Of a DNA stretch of 64,000 nucleotides, positions 40,101 through 49,255 are shown in pieces. The position numbers were made by a program, and so were the translations under genes. Position 1 is the stretch's first letter; the number at the start of each line of letters is the position of its first letter. The notes under the pieces are model-generated. The model saw only the letters and a program-made list of their open reading frames with translations. It was not told the origin of the DNA and ran no database searches. The stretch is taken from the NCBI RefSeq assembly GCF_022398315.1, contig NZ_JAKEVF010000007.1, positions 59,119 through 123,118 on the forward strand, in the 5' to 3' direction. The DNA is from Shewanella sp. Isolate11. Its GTDB lineage: Bacteria > Pseudomonadota > Gammaproteobacteria > Enterobacterales > Shewanellaceae.

Positions 40101-41593
40101 AATCTTCCAGTCGTGTCACGGAAGATTGAACGGATCGCCGTTTTCCTCACGCTGCCACCGACACTTTTAACCGGCACCTCAACAGGCTCTAAGGTATTTT
40201 TGTCCCAATAAAACACACCTGTCGCCGAAACAAACCATATACGTTGGGTCAGCAAAGGGTCGGGATAATTAAAGTAGACCATCTTATTCTCAAGAGATGA
40301 TTTACCGCCACTCCAATGAGAAAAACGTTCAGCAGTCTGCTGTTCGCGATAGTACACATATAAGCCGTTGGTGGTTCCTAATAACAGGTGTTTATCATCT
40401 AACGGTAGCAGGCTGTAAACACTGTCATTGACCTCCATGCCCTCAGGCAAAATCAATTTGCTGCTTTTGTTGCGACGATCAACATCAATTAAGCCTTTGT
40501 CCACACCTAACCAAAGGCGATCTTGTTCACTATAAATCCCCCACACCATCTCCCCCTCTAATTGATAAGGAAGTTTATGGGTGAAGTTATCAAGCACAAA
40601 TTCGGGTTCATCCGCCAACACAGCCAAGCCATCACCAGAGCCGCCTACCCAAATTAAATTGTTATCGTCGACACCAATATCGTAAACATAATCTAAGTCA
40701 GCCGCGCGCTTTAGTTCATCCCTGAAGCGCTTAAATAGATGGGTATCTGGGTTCCATTTGAGCAAGTCTTCTCGGCTCGACAACCATAGGTTACCCAGCT
40801 TATCTTGCGCCATTTTAGTGATGTAAAATGCCATTTCTGGCACTTTTTCTACCTTCACCTCATCAGGATAAACGCGATATAAACCGCGACTCGAACTCAA
40901 CCATAGTCGGCCAGCACTATCTTCAAACAGGTTTTTAATTAACCCCAGCGATTCATCCCAAGGGAAAACGGCCCTTAGCATGCCCAAGCTGTCGCGTAAT
41001 TGCAGTTCACGCCGATTGCCGACAATCAGTTGGTCATTGCCCACTTTAGCCAGCACTGACCATGGTTGATCGGGATTTTGAGGTAATTGCGTAATGAGTG
41101 TTAGCGATGAGGCTGCATAATCGAAGTGATATAGCTTGCCGCTATAATCGAGCAAAATATAACTGCCATCATTTTGTCGAGTCATGGCATGCAAGCCATT
41201 TCTTTTGAAGTTAGGAAAAAGGTGGCCACTGCCAAATTGAACAAATTCGTCAGTGAGTAAATTATATAGATAGGTATTTGTGTAACTACTGACTAATAAA
41301 TGGGTCTTGCTTAGCGGGGTGGTAAAGGAGATCACTTCATCAGACAAGCGAATATTTTTACCATTACTGTCGATACGTCTGGCATTGGTGTCACTAATCC
41401 GATACAAACCCGCTTCAGTGGACAGCCAAGTATATCCATACTCATCGAAGCTAATATCGTTGACGGTTGCATTGCCTAACCCATCTCTGGCGCTAAAGAC
41501 TCGTTGCACTAAGTCAGTCGCCGACACAGGCATGGTCATAGCGACAAGCAGTGCACAGCAAGCAATGAAGCGTAGGCCGTAGCGATCACCCAT
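37130..41593 (-). CDS. two-component-propeller sensor with PAS, GGDEF and EAL domains
   Basis: The 1487-residue protein has a signal peptide, then about 650 residues of two-component-regulator propeller repeats (for example GYTWLSTEAGLYR, GRLWLSSSRGLYRV, DNNLIWVGGSGDG, GRLWLGGDNAFGYL). A Y_Y_Y-type domain (about 690-755) and one membrane helix near 778 follow. Two PAS/PAC domains (about 810-1050) lead to GGDEF with intact RFGGDEF near 1134 and EAL with intact VEALLRW near 1262, DDFGTG and AEGVE. It probably couples a large periplasmic sensor directly to cyclic-di-GMP turnover, without a histidine kinase. It is monocistronic. Confidence 0.93.
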   Translation of the reverse strand: MGDRYGLRFIACCALLVAMTMPVSATDLVQRVFSARDGLGNATVNDISFDEYGYTWLSTEAGLYRISDTNARRIDSNGKNIRLSDEVISFTTPLSKTHLLVSSYTNTYLYNLLTDEFVQFGSGHLFPNFKRNGLHAMTRQNDGSYILLDYSGKLYHFDYAASSLTLITQLPQNPDQPWSVLAKVGNDQLIVGNRRELQLRDSLGMLRAVFPWDESLGLIKNLFEDSAGRLWLSSSRGLYRVYPDEVKVEKVPEMAFYITKMAQDKLGNLWLSSREDLLKWNPDTHLFKRFRDELKRAADLDYVYDIGVDDNNLIWVGGSGDGLAVLADEPEFVLDNFTHKLPYQLEGEMVWGIYSEQDRLWLGVDKGLIDVDRRNKSSKLILPEGMEVNDSVYSLLPLDDKHLLLGTTNGLYVYYREQQTAERFSHWSGGKSSLENKMVYFNYPDPLLTQRIWFVSATGVFYWDKNTLEPVEVPVKSVGGSVRKTAIRSIFRDTTGRLWLGGDNAFGYLDENQVFYSRNDIFADANISVDVSYIKEVEPGVLWLGTSPKGLVEYHPKSGKVQMLSQKWQLDCSSVYFVEQSPRYRVVGCATSLVRQDLNSGEVKVFKKQDGLISDELNDGAAYYEPNVGLYVGSPDGVALLDVAKLTNRLANNSVMLESVSAYYQDKTNVALNPVANMVIEPGVRMISFQLTSQDYLTDTPLQLQYRLHRKNNTTKANYLQLNGQSQVNVTGLSAGQYTLDILSEHNGLWSKRPYSYSFIVEDYWWNHGWFKALLLVSLLLGGLTFFWLRQQQIDAFKRVNHALQDSEERLRQSLRGSDSKLWEWHRNTGLFSLESKAPDSPTAEGSVMVTHKGFPIHEDDNDGVMLAWQRVLDKHDERFDVEYRYRRKDDTWGWNRVRGRPVEFDPSSGLVNKVAGIYTDITAQRQLEDDVKLLAQAFANTSEGVLILDADERIKVSNKAAQSIFEMSAEELSEREFSDLVHHSKERSDDIHLMLDQKRTWTGEHEFYASNDTICPVWLNLSTMNDERGMISHYVAVFSDITERKRTEADLRRLANYDVLTGLPNRSSFSQRLAKTIEHSNPDKDKLALLFLDLDRFKNVNDSYGHSMGDALLVEASNRLQSSVGEQHTLCRFGGDEFVILLGNQGDIDEINHLCEAIIQQIEKPFKLFGREFFISTSIGVSLWPDDALQPESLIKNADQAMYYAKDIGRGNFQYFSAERNVEALYHLKLEADLRKAIEREEFELYFQPQIDTLNDDRVVGVEALLRWCHPKEGYIPADIFIKVAESCGLIIDIDRWVLKQACIQGAQWAKQLDYTFKLSVNVSAVQFRQPGFIQYVKQLLDSTGMSPQGLGLEITEGVLMKELHIAKSHLKALRELGIRVAIDDFGTGYSSLAYLRSFDVSTLKIDRSFLIDIANNEADQAIVSSIIELARNLKLKVVAEGVETQEQLEQVLGRGCYVIQGYYFSKPMAVEDFENFLSHKVSETL

Positions 41594-41708
41594 AAATAAA
41601 CAAACTCTTTAATCTACTCATTTTGCAGCAAAGGGTATTTTCCAATAACACCTCGATTTATTTTGAACCACACCAAGATAAAACACATAACTCGCACGGC
41701 ATTGTTAA
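41594..41708. other. upstream region of the propeller sensor gene
   Basis: AT-rich sequence that should hold the promoter of the sensor gene. The rest of the roughly 390-base gap is taken up by the degenerate MITE-like copy and the lpdA terminator. No gene is seen. Confidence 0.55.
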
Positions 41709-41867
41709 TAACTAGAACCTGGAATAACGAGTGTCGAAAATTCTAAATTTATCAAACTAAATCAATGCAATAACTGATTAATTTGAACAGAAAATCAATT
41801 TTATAACTGAATGCACAGATTTTTGCGCATATTCAAGGCGCTCTGCTTACTTCCGAGCTCTGGTTTA
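41709..41867. mobile_element. MITE-like element, degenerate copy (159 bp)
   Basis: The left part TAACTAGAACCTGGAATAA followed by CGAGTGTCG aligns without gaps to the left end of the copy at 16002. The inner part shares CAGATTTTTG, a GCGCAT/GAGCAT variant and CAAGGCGCTCTG with that copy. The right end (GAGCTCTGGTTTA) is a diverged version of the terminal repeat. It appears older than the other two copies. Confidence 0.7.
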
Positions 41868-41894
41868 ATACAATATAGAAATTATGCGCATAAA

Positions 41895-41917
41895 AAAAGC
41901 GCTCAATGAGCGCTTTT
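41895..41917 (-). terminator. Rho-independent terminator after lpdA
   Basis: AAAAGCGCTC and GAGCGCTTTT with a 3-base loop lie about 70 bases past the lpdA stop. The A run gives a T run on the minus strand. Confidence 0.8.
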
Positions 41918-41986
41918 CTCTGGTCTGCTGAGCTTCAAATGACATTTTAGTCAGAAAGCTCAACAAGATTAATCATCTAATGACGA

Positions 41987-43414
41987 TTACTTTTTCTTTT
42001 TTGCCTTTGGGTTTGGCAAATCAGTGATAGAACCTTCATAAATTTCAGCCGCTAAGCCTACTGACTCATGTAAGGTTGGGTGTGCGTGAATGGTTAATGC
42101 TAAATCTTCAGCATCACAACCCATCTCAATCGCTAGACCGATTTCACCCAATAGCTCACCACCATTAACACCCACAATGGCACCACCGATCACGCGGTGA
42201 GTTTCTTTATCGAAAATAAGCTTAGTCATACCGTCAGAGCAATCTGATGCGATAGCACGACCGCTTGCAGCCCATGGGAAAGTCGCTGTTTCATAAGCAA
42301 TGCCTTGCTCTTTTGCTTCTTTCTCAGTTAGACCAACCCAAGCCACTTCTGGATCTGTGTAAGCAATCGATGGGATCACTTTTGGATCGAAGTAATGCTT
42401 CATACCGGCAATCACTTCAGCAGCCACGTGACCTTCATGCACACCTTTATGAGCCAACATAGGTTGACCAACGATGTCACCGATAGCGTAAATATGCGGT
42501 ACATTGGTACGCATCTGCTTATCAACATTGATAAAGCCACGCTCATCAATCTTCACGCCCGCTTTATCGGCATCGATTGACTTACCATTTGGTGTACGGC
42601 CAATAGCAACCAATACAGCGTCATAACGAACGGGTTCGCTTGGCGCTTTTTTACCTTCCATTGAAACGTAGATACCATCTTCTTTCGCTTCAACTGCGGT
42701 CACTTTGGTTTCAAGAATAAGATTAAACTTCTTCTTGATCTTCTTAGTGTAAACGCGAACGATATCTTTATCGGCTGCAGGGATAACTTGGTCAAACATC
42801 TCAACCACGTCGATCTCACTACCGAGTGAAGAGTACACAGTACCCATCTCTAGGCCTATGATACCACCGCCCATAACCAATAGTTTACCCGGTACTTCTT
42901 TCAGCTCTAGCGCATCGGTCGAATCCCAAATGCGTGGATCTTCATGAGGAATAAAAGGTAACTGGATTGGACGAGAACCCGCAGCGATAATCGCTTGTTC
43001 GAAGTGAACAACCTTAACGCCATCTTCGCCAGCCACTTCAAGCGTGTTAGGGCCAGTAAACTTACCTAGGCCATTAACTACGTCAACTTTACGCATTTTA
43101 GACATGCCGCCTAAACCGCCAGTCAACTGAGCGATGACGCTTTGTTTGTAATCACGTAGTTTATCTAAGTCGATTTGAGGCTCACCAAAAACAACACCAT
43201 GGCTGGCAACAGCTTTGGCTTCTTCAATCACTTTCGATACGTGTAATAGTGCCTTCGATGGGATACAACCCACGTTTAGACATACACCACCTAGCGTACT
43301 AAAGCGCTCAACGATCACAGTATCTAAACCGAGATCGGCAGCACGGAAAGCCGCCGAATAGCCCGCAGGACCTGCACCTAATACCACTACCTGAGTTTTG
43401 ATTTCGTTACTCAT
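41987..43414 (-). CDS. lpdA: dihydrolipoamide dehydrogenase (E3)
   Basis: E3 reoxidises dihydrolipoyl groups of the 2-oxoacid dehydrogenase complexes with NAD. The 475-residue flavoprotein has the FAD motif VVLGAGPAGYSAAFRAADLG, the redox disulfide in GGVCLNVGCIPSK, and the NAD motif MGGGIIGLEMGTVYSSLG. The C-terminal catalytic His-Glu pair is in HAHPTLHES. It lies after aceF with about 150 bases and a hairpin between them, so it may be transcribed both with aceEF and from its own promoter, since the 2-oxoglutarate complex also needs it. Confidence 0.97.
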   Translation of the reverse strand: MSNEIKTQVVVLGAGPAGYSAAFRAADLGLDTVIVERFSTLGGVCLNVGCIPSKALLHVSKVIEEAKAVASHGVVFGEPQIDLDKLRDYKQSVIAQLTGGLGGMSKMRKVDVVNGLGKFTGPNTLEVAGEDGVKVVHFEQAIIAAGSRPIQLPFIPHEDPRIWDSTDALELKEVPGKLLVMGGGIIGLEMGTVYSSLGSEIDVVEMFDQVIPAADKDIVRVYTKKIKKKFNLILETKVTAVEAKEDGIYVSMEGKKAPSEPVRYDAVLVAIGRTPNGKSIDADKAGVKIDERGFINVDKQMRTNVPHIYAIGDIVGQPMLAHKGVHEGHVAAEVIAGMKHYFDPKVIPSIAYTDPEVAWVGLTEKEAKEQGIAYETATFPWAASGRAIASDCSDGMTKLIFDKETHRVIGGAIVGVNGGELLGEIGLAIEMGCDAEDLALTIHAHPTLHESVGLAAEIYEGSITDLPNPKAKKKK

Positions 43415-43534
43415 GTTTTCCTCTATTCGTTCTCATTCCGTTGGACAGAACCTTGTCCCAACGTTAAATCACGCCAGCTTTTGAACGTCTGTTCTTGTAA
43501 GGTGGCCGCATTTTAACCTGTCAACAAATTAAAC

Positions 43535-43563
43535 AAAAGGCTACTCGTGTTGAGTAGCCTTTA
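43535..43563 (-). terminator. terminator or attenuator between aceF and lpdA
   Basis: AAAGGCTACTC and GAGTAGCCTTT form a perfect 11-bp stem with a 5-base loop directly after the aceF stop codon. It should reduce read-through from aceEF into lpdA. Confidence 0.85.
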
Positions 43564-43566
43564 TCA

Positions 43567-45531
43567 TTACAAAATAAGTGTGCGGATATCGGACAGCATA
43601 CTTGACAGTGTCACGCTGAAGCGTGCCGCCATAGCGCCATCGATAACGCGGTGATCGTATGATAAAGAAAGCGGCAACATTAACTTAGGCTCGAAATCTT
43701 TACCATTCCACTTAGGTTTAATTTCAGACTTAGATACACCCAGAATGGCTACATCAGGATAGTTCACAATCGGTGTAAATGCCGTACCACCAATGCCACC
43801 TAGGCTAGAAATGGTGAAACAACTACCTTGCATGTCGGCAGACTTTAGCTTGCCGTCACGGGCTTTCACTGAAATTTCCATCAATTCGGCTGACAGTTCA
43901 AGGATGCCTTTCTTATCGACATCACGAACCACAGGTACCACTAGACCATTTGGCGTATCAACCGCAACACCGATATGGTAGTACTTCTTCTTAATTAATG
44001 ATTCACCGTCAGCACTCAAACTTGAGTTGAACACGGGGAACTGTTGCAATGTTTTAGCAACCGCTTTCATCATGAACACTAATGGCGTGATCTTAATACC
44101 GGTTTTCTGCTTCGCGGCCAGCTCATTTTGCTGCTTACGGAAGTTTTCAAGCTCTGTGATATCGGCTTCATCGAATTGGGTGACATGAGGAATCGTCACC
44201 CAGTTACGATGTAAGTTTGGACCTGAAATCTTCTGAATACGGCTTAATGGCACTTCTTCCACTTCACCAAATTTCGCAAAATCGACCTTAGGTGCAGCAA
44301 TCACATTCAGGCCACCAGCGCCACCAGCAACCGCAGTTGCTGCAGAGGCTTTTGGACGGCTCAGTTCATACTTGATATAAGCCTGAACGTCTTCTTTAAG
44401 AATACGTCCCTTACGGCCACTACCCGTCACAAGAGTCAGGTCAGCACCAAACTCACGCGCTAAGCGACGAACCGCAGGTGAAGCATGTACTGCACCTGTT
44501 TTTGGCTGATTGCCTGCACTTGGGTGATGCGGTACAGGCGGCTTATTAGCTGCGGCAGTTTGAGCAGCAGGCGCACTCGGCGCGGCAGGCGCTGGGGCAG
44601 CAGGAGCCGCAACCGGAGCTGCAGGTGCACTCGATTGAGTTTCAATCGTTGCAATGACACTGCCTTGAGACACCTTGTCACCCACATTAACGGTCACAGA
44701 AATCAGTTTACCGGCAAACGGTGCTGGCACTTCCATGGTGGCTTTGTCAGTTTCTAGGGTGATCAAGCCTTGGTCGGCTTCGATAACATCACCCGCAGCA
44801 ACCAGCACTTCAATCACATCCACATCAGCAGCATCGCCAATATCGGGGACGGCAATCTCTTTCACTTCAATGCTTGCAGCCGCTGGCGCAGCAGGAGCCG
44901 CTTCTGGCGCTGGCGCACTCGCAGCTGGAGCAGCTTCACCACCACTGATTTCTAACATCAGCACTAATGAACCTTGAGACACTTTGTCGCCCACGGCAAC
45001 GTTAAGCGCTTTAACCACACCCGCTGAAGGTGCAGGCACCTCCATGGTGGCTTTGTCAGTTTCTAGCGTGATCAAACCGGTATCGACATCGATACTGTCA
45101 CCCACGGCAACCAACACTTCAATCACATCCACATCAGCAGCATCGCCAATATCTGGCACTGTCACTTCAACCACTTGTGAGCCGCTAACTGCTGGTGCAG
45201 CTTCAGGTGCCGCAGCAGGTGCTGCTGGCGCTGGTTCTGCTTTGGCTGGCTCTGGCGCAACGGTCGCTGCAGCTGGAGCATCGGCTTGTGCTTCACCAGC
45301 ACTCATCATTGCGATCAGAGAGCCTTGAGAAACTGTATCTCCCACTGCTACTTTTAGCTCTGCTAGCGTACCGGCGAAAGGCGCAGGAATATCCATGGTC
45401 GCCTTATCACTTTCAACTGTGATGATCGACTCTTCAGCTTCAAGCTTGTCGCCAACTGCAACGCAAATCTCGATAACTTGTACTTCATCCCCACCAATAT
45501 CGGGGACTAAAACTTCTTTTAATTCAGCCAT
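43567..45531 (-). CDS. aceF: pyruvate dehydrogenase E2, dihydrolipoamide acetyltransferase
   Basis: The 654-residue E2 core protein has three N-terminal lipoyl domains, with the modified lysines in [20 protein letters not shown] and [10 protein letters not shown]. They are separated by long Ala/Pro linkers. The E1/E3-binding domain ([20 protein letters not shown]) follows, then the acetyltransferase domain with the catalytic histidine in [16 protein letters not shown]. Domains two and three are almost the same at DNA level. The gap to aceE is 11 bases, so the two are co-transcribed. AAGGGG precedes the ATG. Confidence 0.98.
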   Translation of the reverse strand: MAELKEVLVPDIGGDEVQVIEICVAVGDKLEAEESIITVESDKATMDIPAPFAGTLAELKVAVGDTVSQGSLIAMMSAGEAQADAPAAATVAPEPAKAEPAPAAPAAAPEAAPAVSGSQVVEVTVPDIGDAADVDVIEVLVAVGDSIDVDTGLITLETDKATMEVPAPSAGVVKALNVAVGDKVSQGSLVLMLEISGGEAAPAASAPAPEAAPAAPAAASIEVKEIAVPDIGDAADVDVIEVLVAAGDVIEADQGLITLETDKATMEVPAPFAGKLISVTVNVGDKVSQGSVIATIETQSSAPAAPVAAPAAPAPAAPSAPAAQTAAANKPPVPHHPSAGNQPKTGAVHASPAVRRLAREFGADLTLVTGSGRKGRILKEDVQAYIKYELSRPKASAATAVAGGAGGLNVIAAPKVDFAKFGEVEEVPLSRIQKISGPNLHRNWVTIPHVTQFDEADITELENFRKQQNELAAKQKTGIKITPLVFMMKAVAKTLQQFPVFNSSLSADGESLIKKKYYHIGVAVDTPNGLVVPVVRDVDKKGILELSAELMEISVKARDGKLKSADMQGSCFTISSLGGIGGTAFTPIVNYPDVAILGVSKSEIKPKWNGKDFEPKLMLPLSLSYDHRVIDGAMAARFSVTLSSMLSDIRTLIL

Positions 45532-45542
45532 TATCTATCCCC

Positions 45543-48209
45543 TTACGCGAACTGTGGGTTGATCTTGTCAGTGTCGATACCATATTCAGCAATCGCTTTG
45601 GTCAACACTTCAACTGGCAACTCGTTACGATCCACGAGTGATTTTAGTGAGGCGATAACGATGAACTTAGCATCCACTTCGAAGTGGTGGCGTAAGTTTT
45701 CACGGCTATCACTGCGACCGAAACCGTCAGTACCCAAGACTTTGTAATCGGTTGGGATATAAGCACGTAGCTGCTCACCGTAAAGCTTCATGTAGTCTGT
45801 TGCTACAATGGCGGGTGACTCACTAGAAATCACTTGGCTAACATACGCTTGCTTAGGTGTTTCAGTTGGATGCAGCATGTTGTAACGCTCAGCCGCTTGG
45901 CCGTCGCGAGTTAGCTCGTTAAAGCTGGTCACACTGAACACATCTGAAGAAATACCGAAATCTTTCGCCAAGGCTTGCGCCGCTTTACGTACTTGCTCAA
46001 GGATGGTGCCACAGCCCATTAGCTGTACCTTACCTTTGCCGCTGCCTGAAACTGATTCAAGCTTGTAAATACCCTTAACGATACCTTCTTCGGCACCTTC
46101 TGGCATTTCTGGCTGAACATAGTTTTCGTTCATTGTGGTCAAGTAATAGAAGATATCTTCTTGGTTTTCGCCATACATACGACGGATACCATCTTGAACC
46201 ACAACGGCAATTTCATAACCGTAAGTTGGGTCATAAGAGATACAGTTTGGAATCGTGTTAGCCAAAATATGGCTGTGACCGTCTTGGTGCTGTAGACCTT
46301 CACCGTTCAGGGTTGTACGACCAGAAGTACCACCAACCATGAAGCCACGTGCACGCATATCACCGGCAGCCCACGCCATATCACCAATACGTTGGAAACC
46401 AAACATAGAGTAGTAGATATAGAATGGAATCATTGGCATATCGTTAACAGAGTAACTGGTTGCCGCCGATACCCAAGATGACATAGCACCAAGTTCGTTA
46501 ATGCCTTCTTGCAATACCTGACCTGTCTTATCTTCACGATAATAGGCCACTTGATCAGAATCCTGAGGCACATATTTTTGGCCTTCGTGAGCGTAAATAC
46601 CCACTTGACGGAACAAGCCTTCCATACCAAAGGTACGCGCTTCATCAGGAATGATTGGCACGATGTTTTTGCCAATCTTCTTGTCTTTTAATAGCGCAGT
46701 AAGAATACGCACGAACGCCATTGTGCTTGAAATTTCACGGCCATTTGAGCCTTTTAATACCGCATCGAAAATCTTCAATGAAGGGACTTCAAGATCTTCA
46801 GAAAACTTCTCGCGACGAGCTGGCATTGCGCCATGTAGCTCTGCACGGCGTGCTTTAAGGTATTTAACCTCTTCTGAATCTGGACCAGGATGATAGAATG
46901 GGATCTCTTCCAGCTTGTCATCAGGGATCGGGATATTGAAACGGTCACGGAAATAACGTACCGCGCTGATATCCATCTTCTTCACGTTGTGAGCGATGTT
47001 TTTACCTTCACCCGCATCACCAAGACCATAACCTTTAACGGTTTTAGCTAGAATAACCGTTGGACGACCTTTAGTGTTTTTCGCGTGCTGAAGCGCCGCA
47101 AAAATCTTAACCGGATCGTGGCCACCACGGTTTAGACGCCAGATATCATCATCTGACATGTTAGCCACCATTTCGGCAGTTTCTGGGTATTTACCGAAGA
47201 AGTGCTCACGAGTATAAGCGCCACCTTTGGCTTTACAGTTTTGGTATTCACCATCAACGGTTTCTTCCATCAACTGCAGTAGCTTACCGCTAGTATCACG
47301 TGCCAATAATGGATCCCAGTAACGACCCCAAATCACTTTAACCGCTTCCCAGCCTGCGCCGCGGAATTCGCCTTCAAGCTCTTGGATGATCTTACCGTTA
47401 CCACGTACAGGGCCATCAAGACGCTGTAGGTTACAGTTCACGATAAACACGAGGTTATCTAGCTCTTCACGTGCAGCAAGACCGATAGCACCTAAGGTTT
47501 CTGGCTCATCACACTCACCATCACCGAGGAAACAGTAAACGGTTTGTTCTGAACAATCTTTCAAACCACGGTCAGTCAGATACTTAAGGAAACGTGCTTG
47601 GTAAATAGCTTGGATTGGACCCAAACCCATAGAAACCGTTGGGAACTGCCAGTAATCCGGCATCAGCTTAGGGTGTGGGTAAGAAGATAAACCTTTACCA
47701 TCGACTTCCTGACGGAAGTTGCTCATTTGATCTTCGGTAATACGGCCTTCAAGGAAAGAACGTGAATAGATACCTGGAGCAATATGGCCTTGGAAATAAA
47801 CTAAGTCACCGCCATCTTTTTCATTTGGACCGCGGAAGAAGTGGTTAAAACACACATCATAAATCGTCGCACTAGAGGCGAAACTTGAAATATGGCCACC
47901 CAGCTCAAGATCTTTTTTAGATCCACGCAATACCATAGCCAAAGCATTCCAACGAACGATAGCGCGAATACGACGCTCCATCTCTTGGTTGCCAGGCATA
48001 TGTGGCTCTTGACCAGCAGGAATCGTGTTTAAATAAGCCGTGGTAGCTTTGTAAGGCAAATGAGTACCGTTACGGCGAGCCTTATCAATCAGCTTCTCTA
48101 AAAGATAATGGGCACGTTCAGGACCTTCCTGTTCCAATACCGCTTGCAGCGAATCTACCCACTCTTGGGTCTCTAACGGATCTAAGTCTTGTAGCATATG
48201 TTCAGACAT
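45543..48209 (-). CDS. aceE: pyruvate dehydrogenase E1, homodimeric type
   Basis: E1 decarboxylates pyruvate with thiamine diphosphate and passes the acetyl group to the lipoyl domains of AceF. The 888-residue protein is the single-chain gammaproteobacterial type. The ThDP motif GDGECDEPETLGAIG ends in NCNLQRLDGPVRGN. Other landmarks are HIAPGIYSRSFLEGR and GLQHQDGHSHILANTIPNC. The ATG at 48209 (MSEHMLQDLDPLETQEW) has AAGGA about 9 bases upstream and is preferred over an upstream start at 48233. It follows pdhR by 82 bases. Confidence 0.98.
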   Translation of the reverse strand: MSEHMLQDLDPLETQEWVDSLQAVLEQEGPERAHYLLEKLIDKARRNGTHLPYKATTAYLNTIPAGQEPHMPGNQEMERRIRAIVRWNALAMVLRGSKKDLELGGHISSFASSATIYDVCFNHFFRGPNEKDGGDLVYFQGHIAPGIYSRSFLEGRITEDQMSNFRQEVDGKGLSSYPHPKLMPDYWQFPTVSMGLGPIQAIYQARFLKYLTDRGLKDCSEQTVYCFLGDGECDEPETLGAIGLAAREELDNLVFIVNCNLQRLDGPVRGNGKIIQELEGEFRGAGWEAVKVIWGRYWDPLLARDTSGKLLQLMEETVDGEYQNCKAKGGAYTREHFFGKYPETAEMVANMSDDDIWRLNRGGHDPVKIFAALQHAKNTKGRPTVILAKTVKGYGLGDAGEGKNIAHNVKKMDISAVRYFRDRFNIPIPDDKLEEIPFYHPGPDSEEVKYLKARRAELHGAMPARREKFSEDLEVPSLKIFDAVLKGSNGREISSTMAFVRILTALLKDKKIGKNIVPIIPDEARTFGMEGLFRQVGIYAHEGQKYVPQDSDQVAYYREDKTGQVLQEGINELGAMSSWVSAATSYSVNDMPMIPFYIYYSMFGFQRIGDMAWAAGDMRARGFMVGGTSGRTTLNGEGLQHQDGHSHILANTIPNCISYDPTYGYEIAVVVQDGIRRMYGENQEDIFYYLTTMNENYVQPEMPEGAEEGIVKGIYKLESVSGSGKGKVQLMGCGTILEQVRKAAQALAKDFGISSDVFSVTSFNELTRDGQAAERYNMLHPTETPKQAYVSQVISSESPAIVATDYMKLYGEQLRAYIPTDYKVLGTDGFGRSDSRENLRHHFEVDAKFIVIASLKSLVDRNELPVEVLTKAIAEYGIDTDKINPQFA

Positions 48210-48291
48210 TTCGCAGTCCTTCTCTATATACATTAATGTATGAATTAATTAAAAAAAGTGACGATTAGACAATACCTATAAGATATCGAAA

Positions 48292-49044
48292 CTAAACGCC
48301 ACTCTTCAAACGGCGCAGACTACGCTGCAACCGACTATCTTCTTCCCGCACAGACAACATCACTTCCTCGATGTAACTCAAATGTTCATTCGAGGCTTCT
48401 CTTGCTGCTTCAGGATCACGACGAACAATCGCGGCCAATAAATCTCGCCTATGTTCATTCGCCATTTTGGATGCATCGGCACGACGGCTGAGCAATTCCA
48501 AGTTTTGCGCCACATTCTTATGCAGCACAGGGGATAAACTTAATACCAAGTGTAGCATCGCTACGTTATGTGAGGCTTCTGCTACGGCGCGATAAAAACA
48601 CACAATCGCCTCAGCTTGCTCTTCAATGCCGCTGGCCGCTTCTACCGCTTGGATTTTTTCTTTGATGTTTTGCATGTCGGCATCGGTTCCCCGAAGCGCA
48701 GCAAAATAAGCCATCATGCCTTCCGTCGCATGACGAAACTCGAGTAGGTCGTATTGACTCTCAGAATCGTTGTGCATCAGCTCAACAATAGGATCAGCCA
48801 GGCTCTGCCAAAGTTGCTCTTTGACATAGGTGCCACCGCCTTGACGACGTAGCAACAAGCCTTTTGCTTCTAACTTTTGAATAGCTTCACGAAGGGATGG
48901 TCGAGAGACTTCAAATTGCAGTGCCAATTCACGCTCTGGAGGTAATTTCTGACCCGGTTGCAGACTGCCTTCTAGGATCATCTGCTCTAACTGATTCATA
49001 ATTACATCAGAGATTTTTGGCTGGTTGATTTTGCTATAAGCCAT
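48292..49044 (-). CDS. pdhR: pyruvate dehydrogenase complex repressor, GntR family
   Basis: The 250-residue protein has the GntR winged helix-turn-helix (IMNQLEQMILEGSLQPGQKLPPERELALQFEVSRPSLREAIQKLEAKGLL) and the FCD effector domain that binds pyruvate in E. coli PdhR. It is the first gene of pdhR-aceE-aceF, and a perfect PdhR-type operator lies about 25 bases upstream of its start. Autoregulation with pyruvate induction is therefore the likely mode. GAGGG precedes the ATG. Confidence 0.96.
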   Translation of the reverse strand: MAYSKINQPKISDVIMNQLEQMILEGSLQPGQKLPPERELALQFEVSRPSLREAIQKLEAKGLLLRRQGGGTYVKEQLWQSLADPIVELMHNDSESQYDLLEFRHATEGMMAYFAALRGTDADMQNIKEKIQAVEAASGIEEQAEAIVCFYRAVAEASHNVAMLHLVLSLSPVLHKNVAQNLELLSRRADASKMANEHRRDLLAAIVRRDPEAAREASNEHLSYIEEVMLSVREEDSRLQRSLRRLKSGV

Positions 49045-49065
49045 AAGGCCCTCAGCTCCTATTGT

Positions 49066-49084
49066 AAATTGGTCTTACCAATTT
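49066..49084 (-). promoter_or_regulatory. PdhR operator
   Basis: AAATTGGT-CTT-ACCAATTT is a perfect dyad with 8-bp arms and matches the E. coli PdhR box (ATTGGT-N3-ACCAAT). It lies between the pdhR start and its presumed promoter. No second box is seen between pdhR and aceE, so this one should control the whole operon. Confidence 0.88.
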
Positions 49085-49205
49085 CCTTGACTGAGCGCAC
49101 TTTATCAAATCACATTTTCAATGTCCAGCTTGTGATTTAAATCAAATTAATAATTTATTTTGTGACAAAAACGCCAGTCGGCAAATAAAGTTTTAAGTCA
49201 TCAGT

Positions 49206-49236
49206 AAAAGCGCTGTACCAAAGTATTAGCGCTTTT
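49206..49236 (-). terminator. hairpin after the aldo-keto reductase gene
   Basis: AAAAGCGCT and AGCGCTTTT form a 9-bp stem with a 13-base loop. On the minus strand the hairpin ends the aldo-keto reductase transcript before the pdhR promoter. Confidence 0.65.
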
Positions 49237-49255
49237 CACTTCTTTTAGTCGCTAA

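Noticed and set aside
44460..45422. Several long antisense frames inside aceF
   Set aside because: They are by-products of the Ala/Pro-rich lipoyl linkers. They have no ribosome sites and the sense gene is certain.
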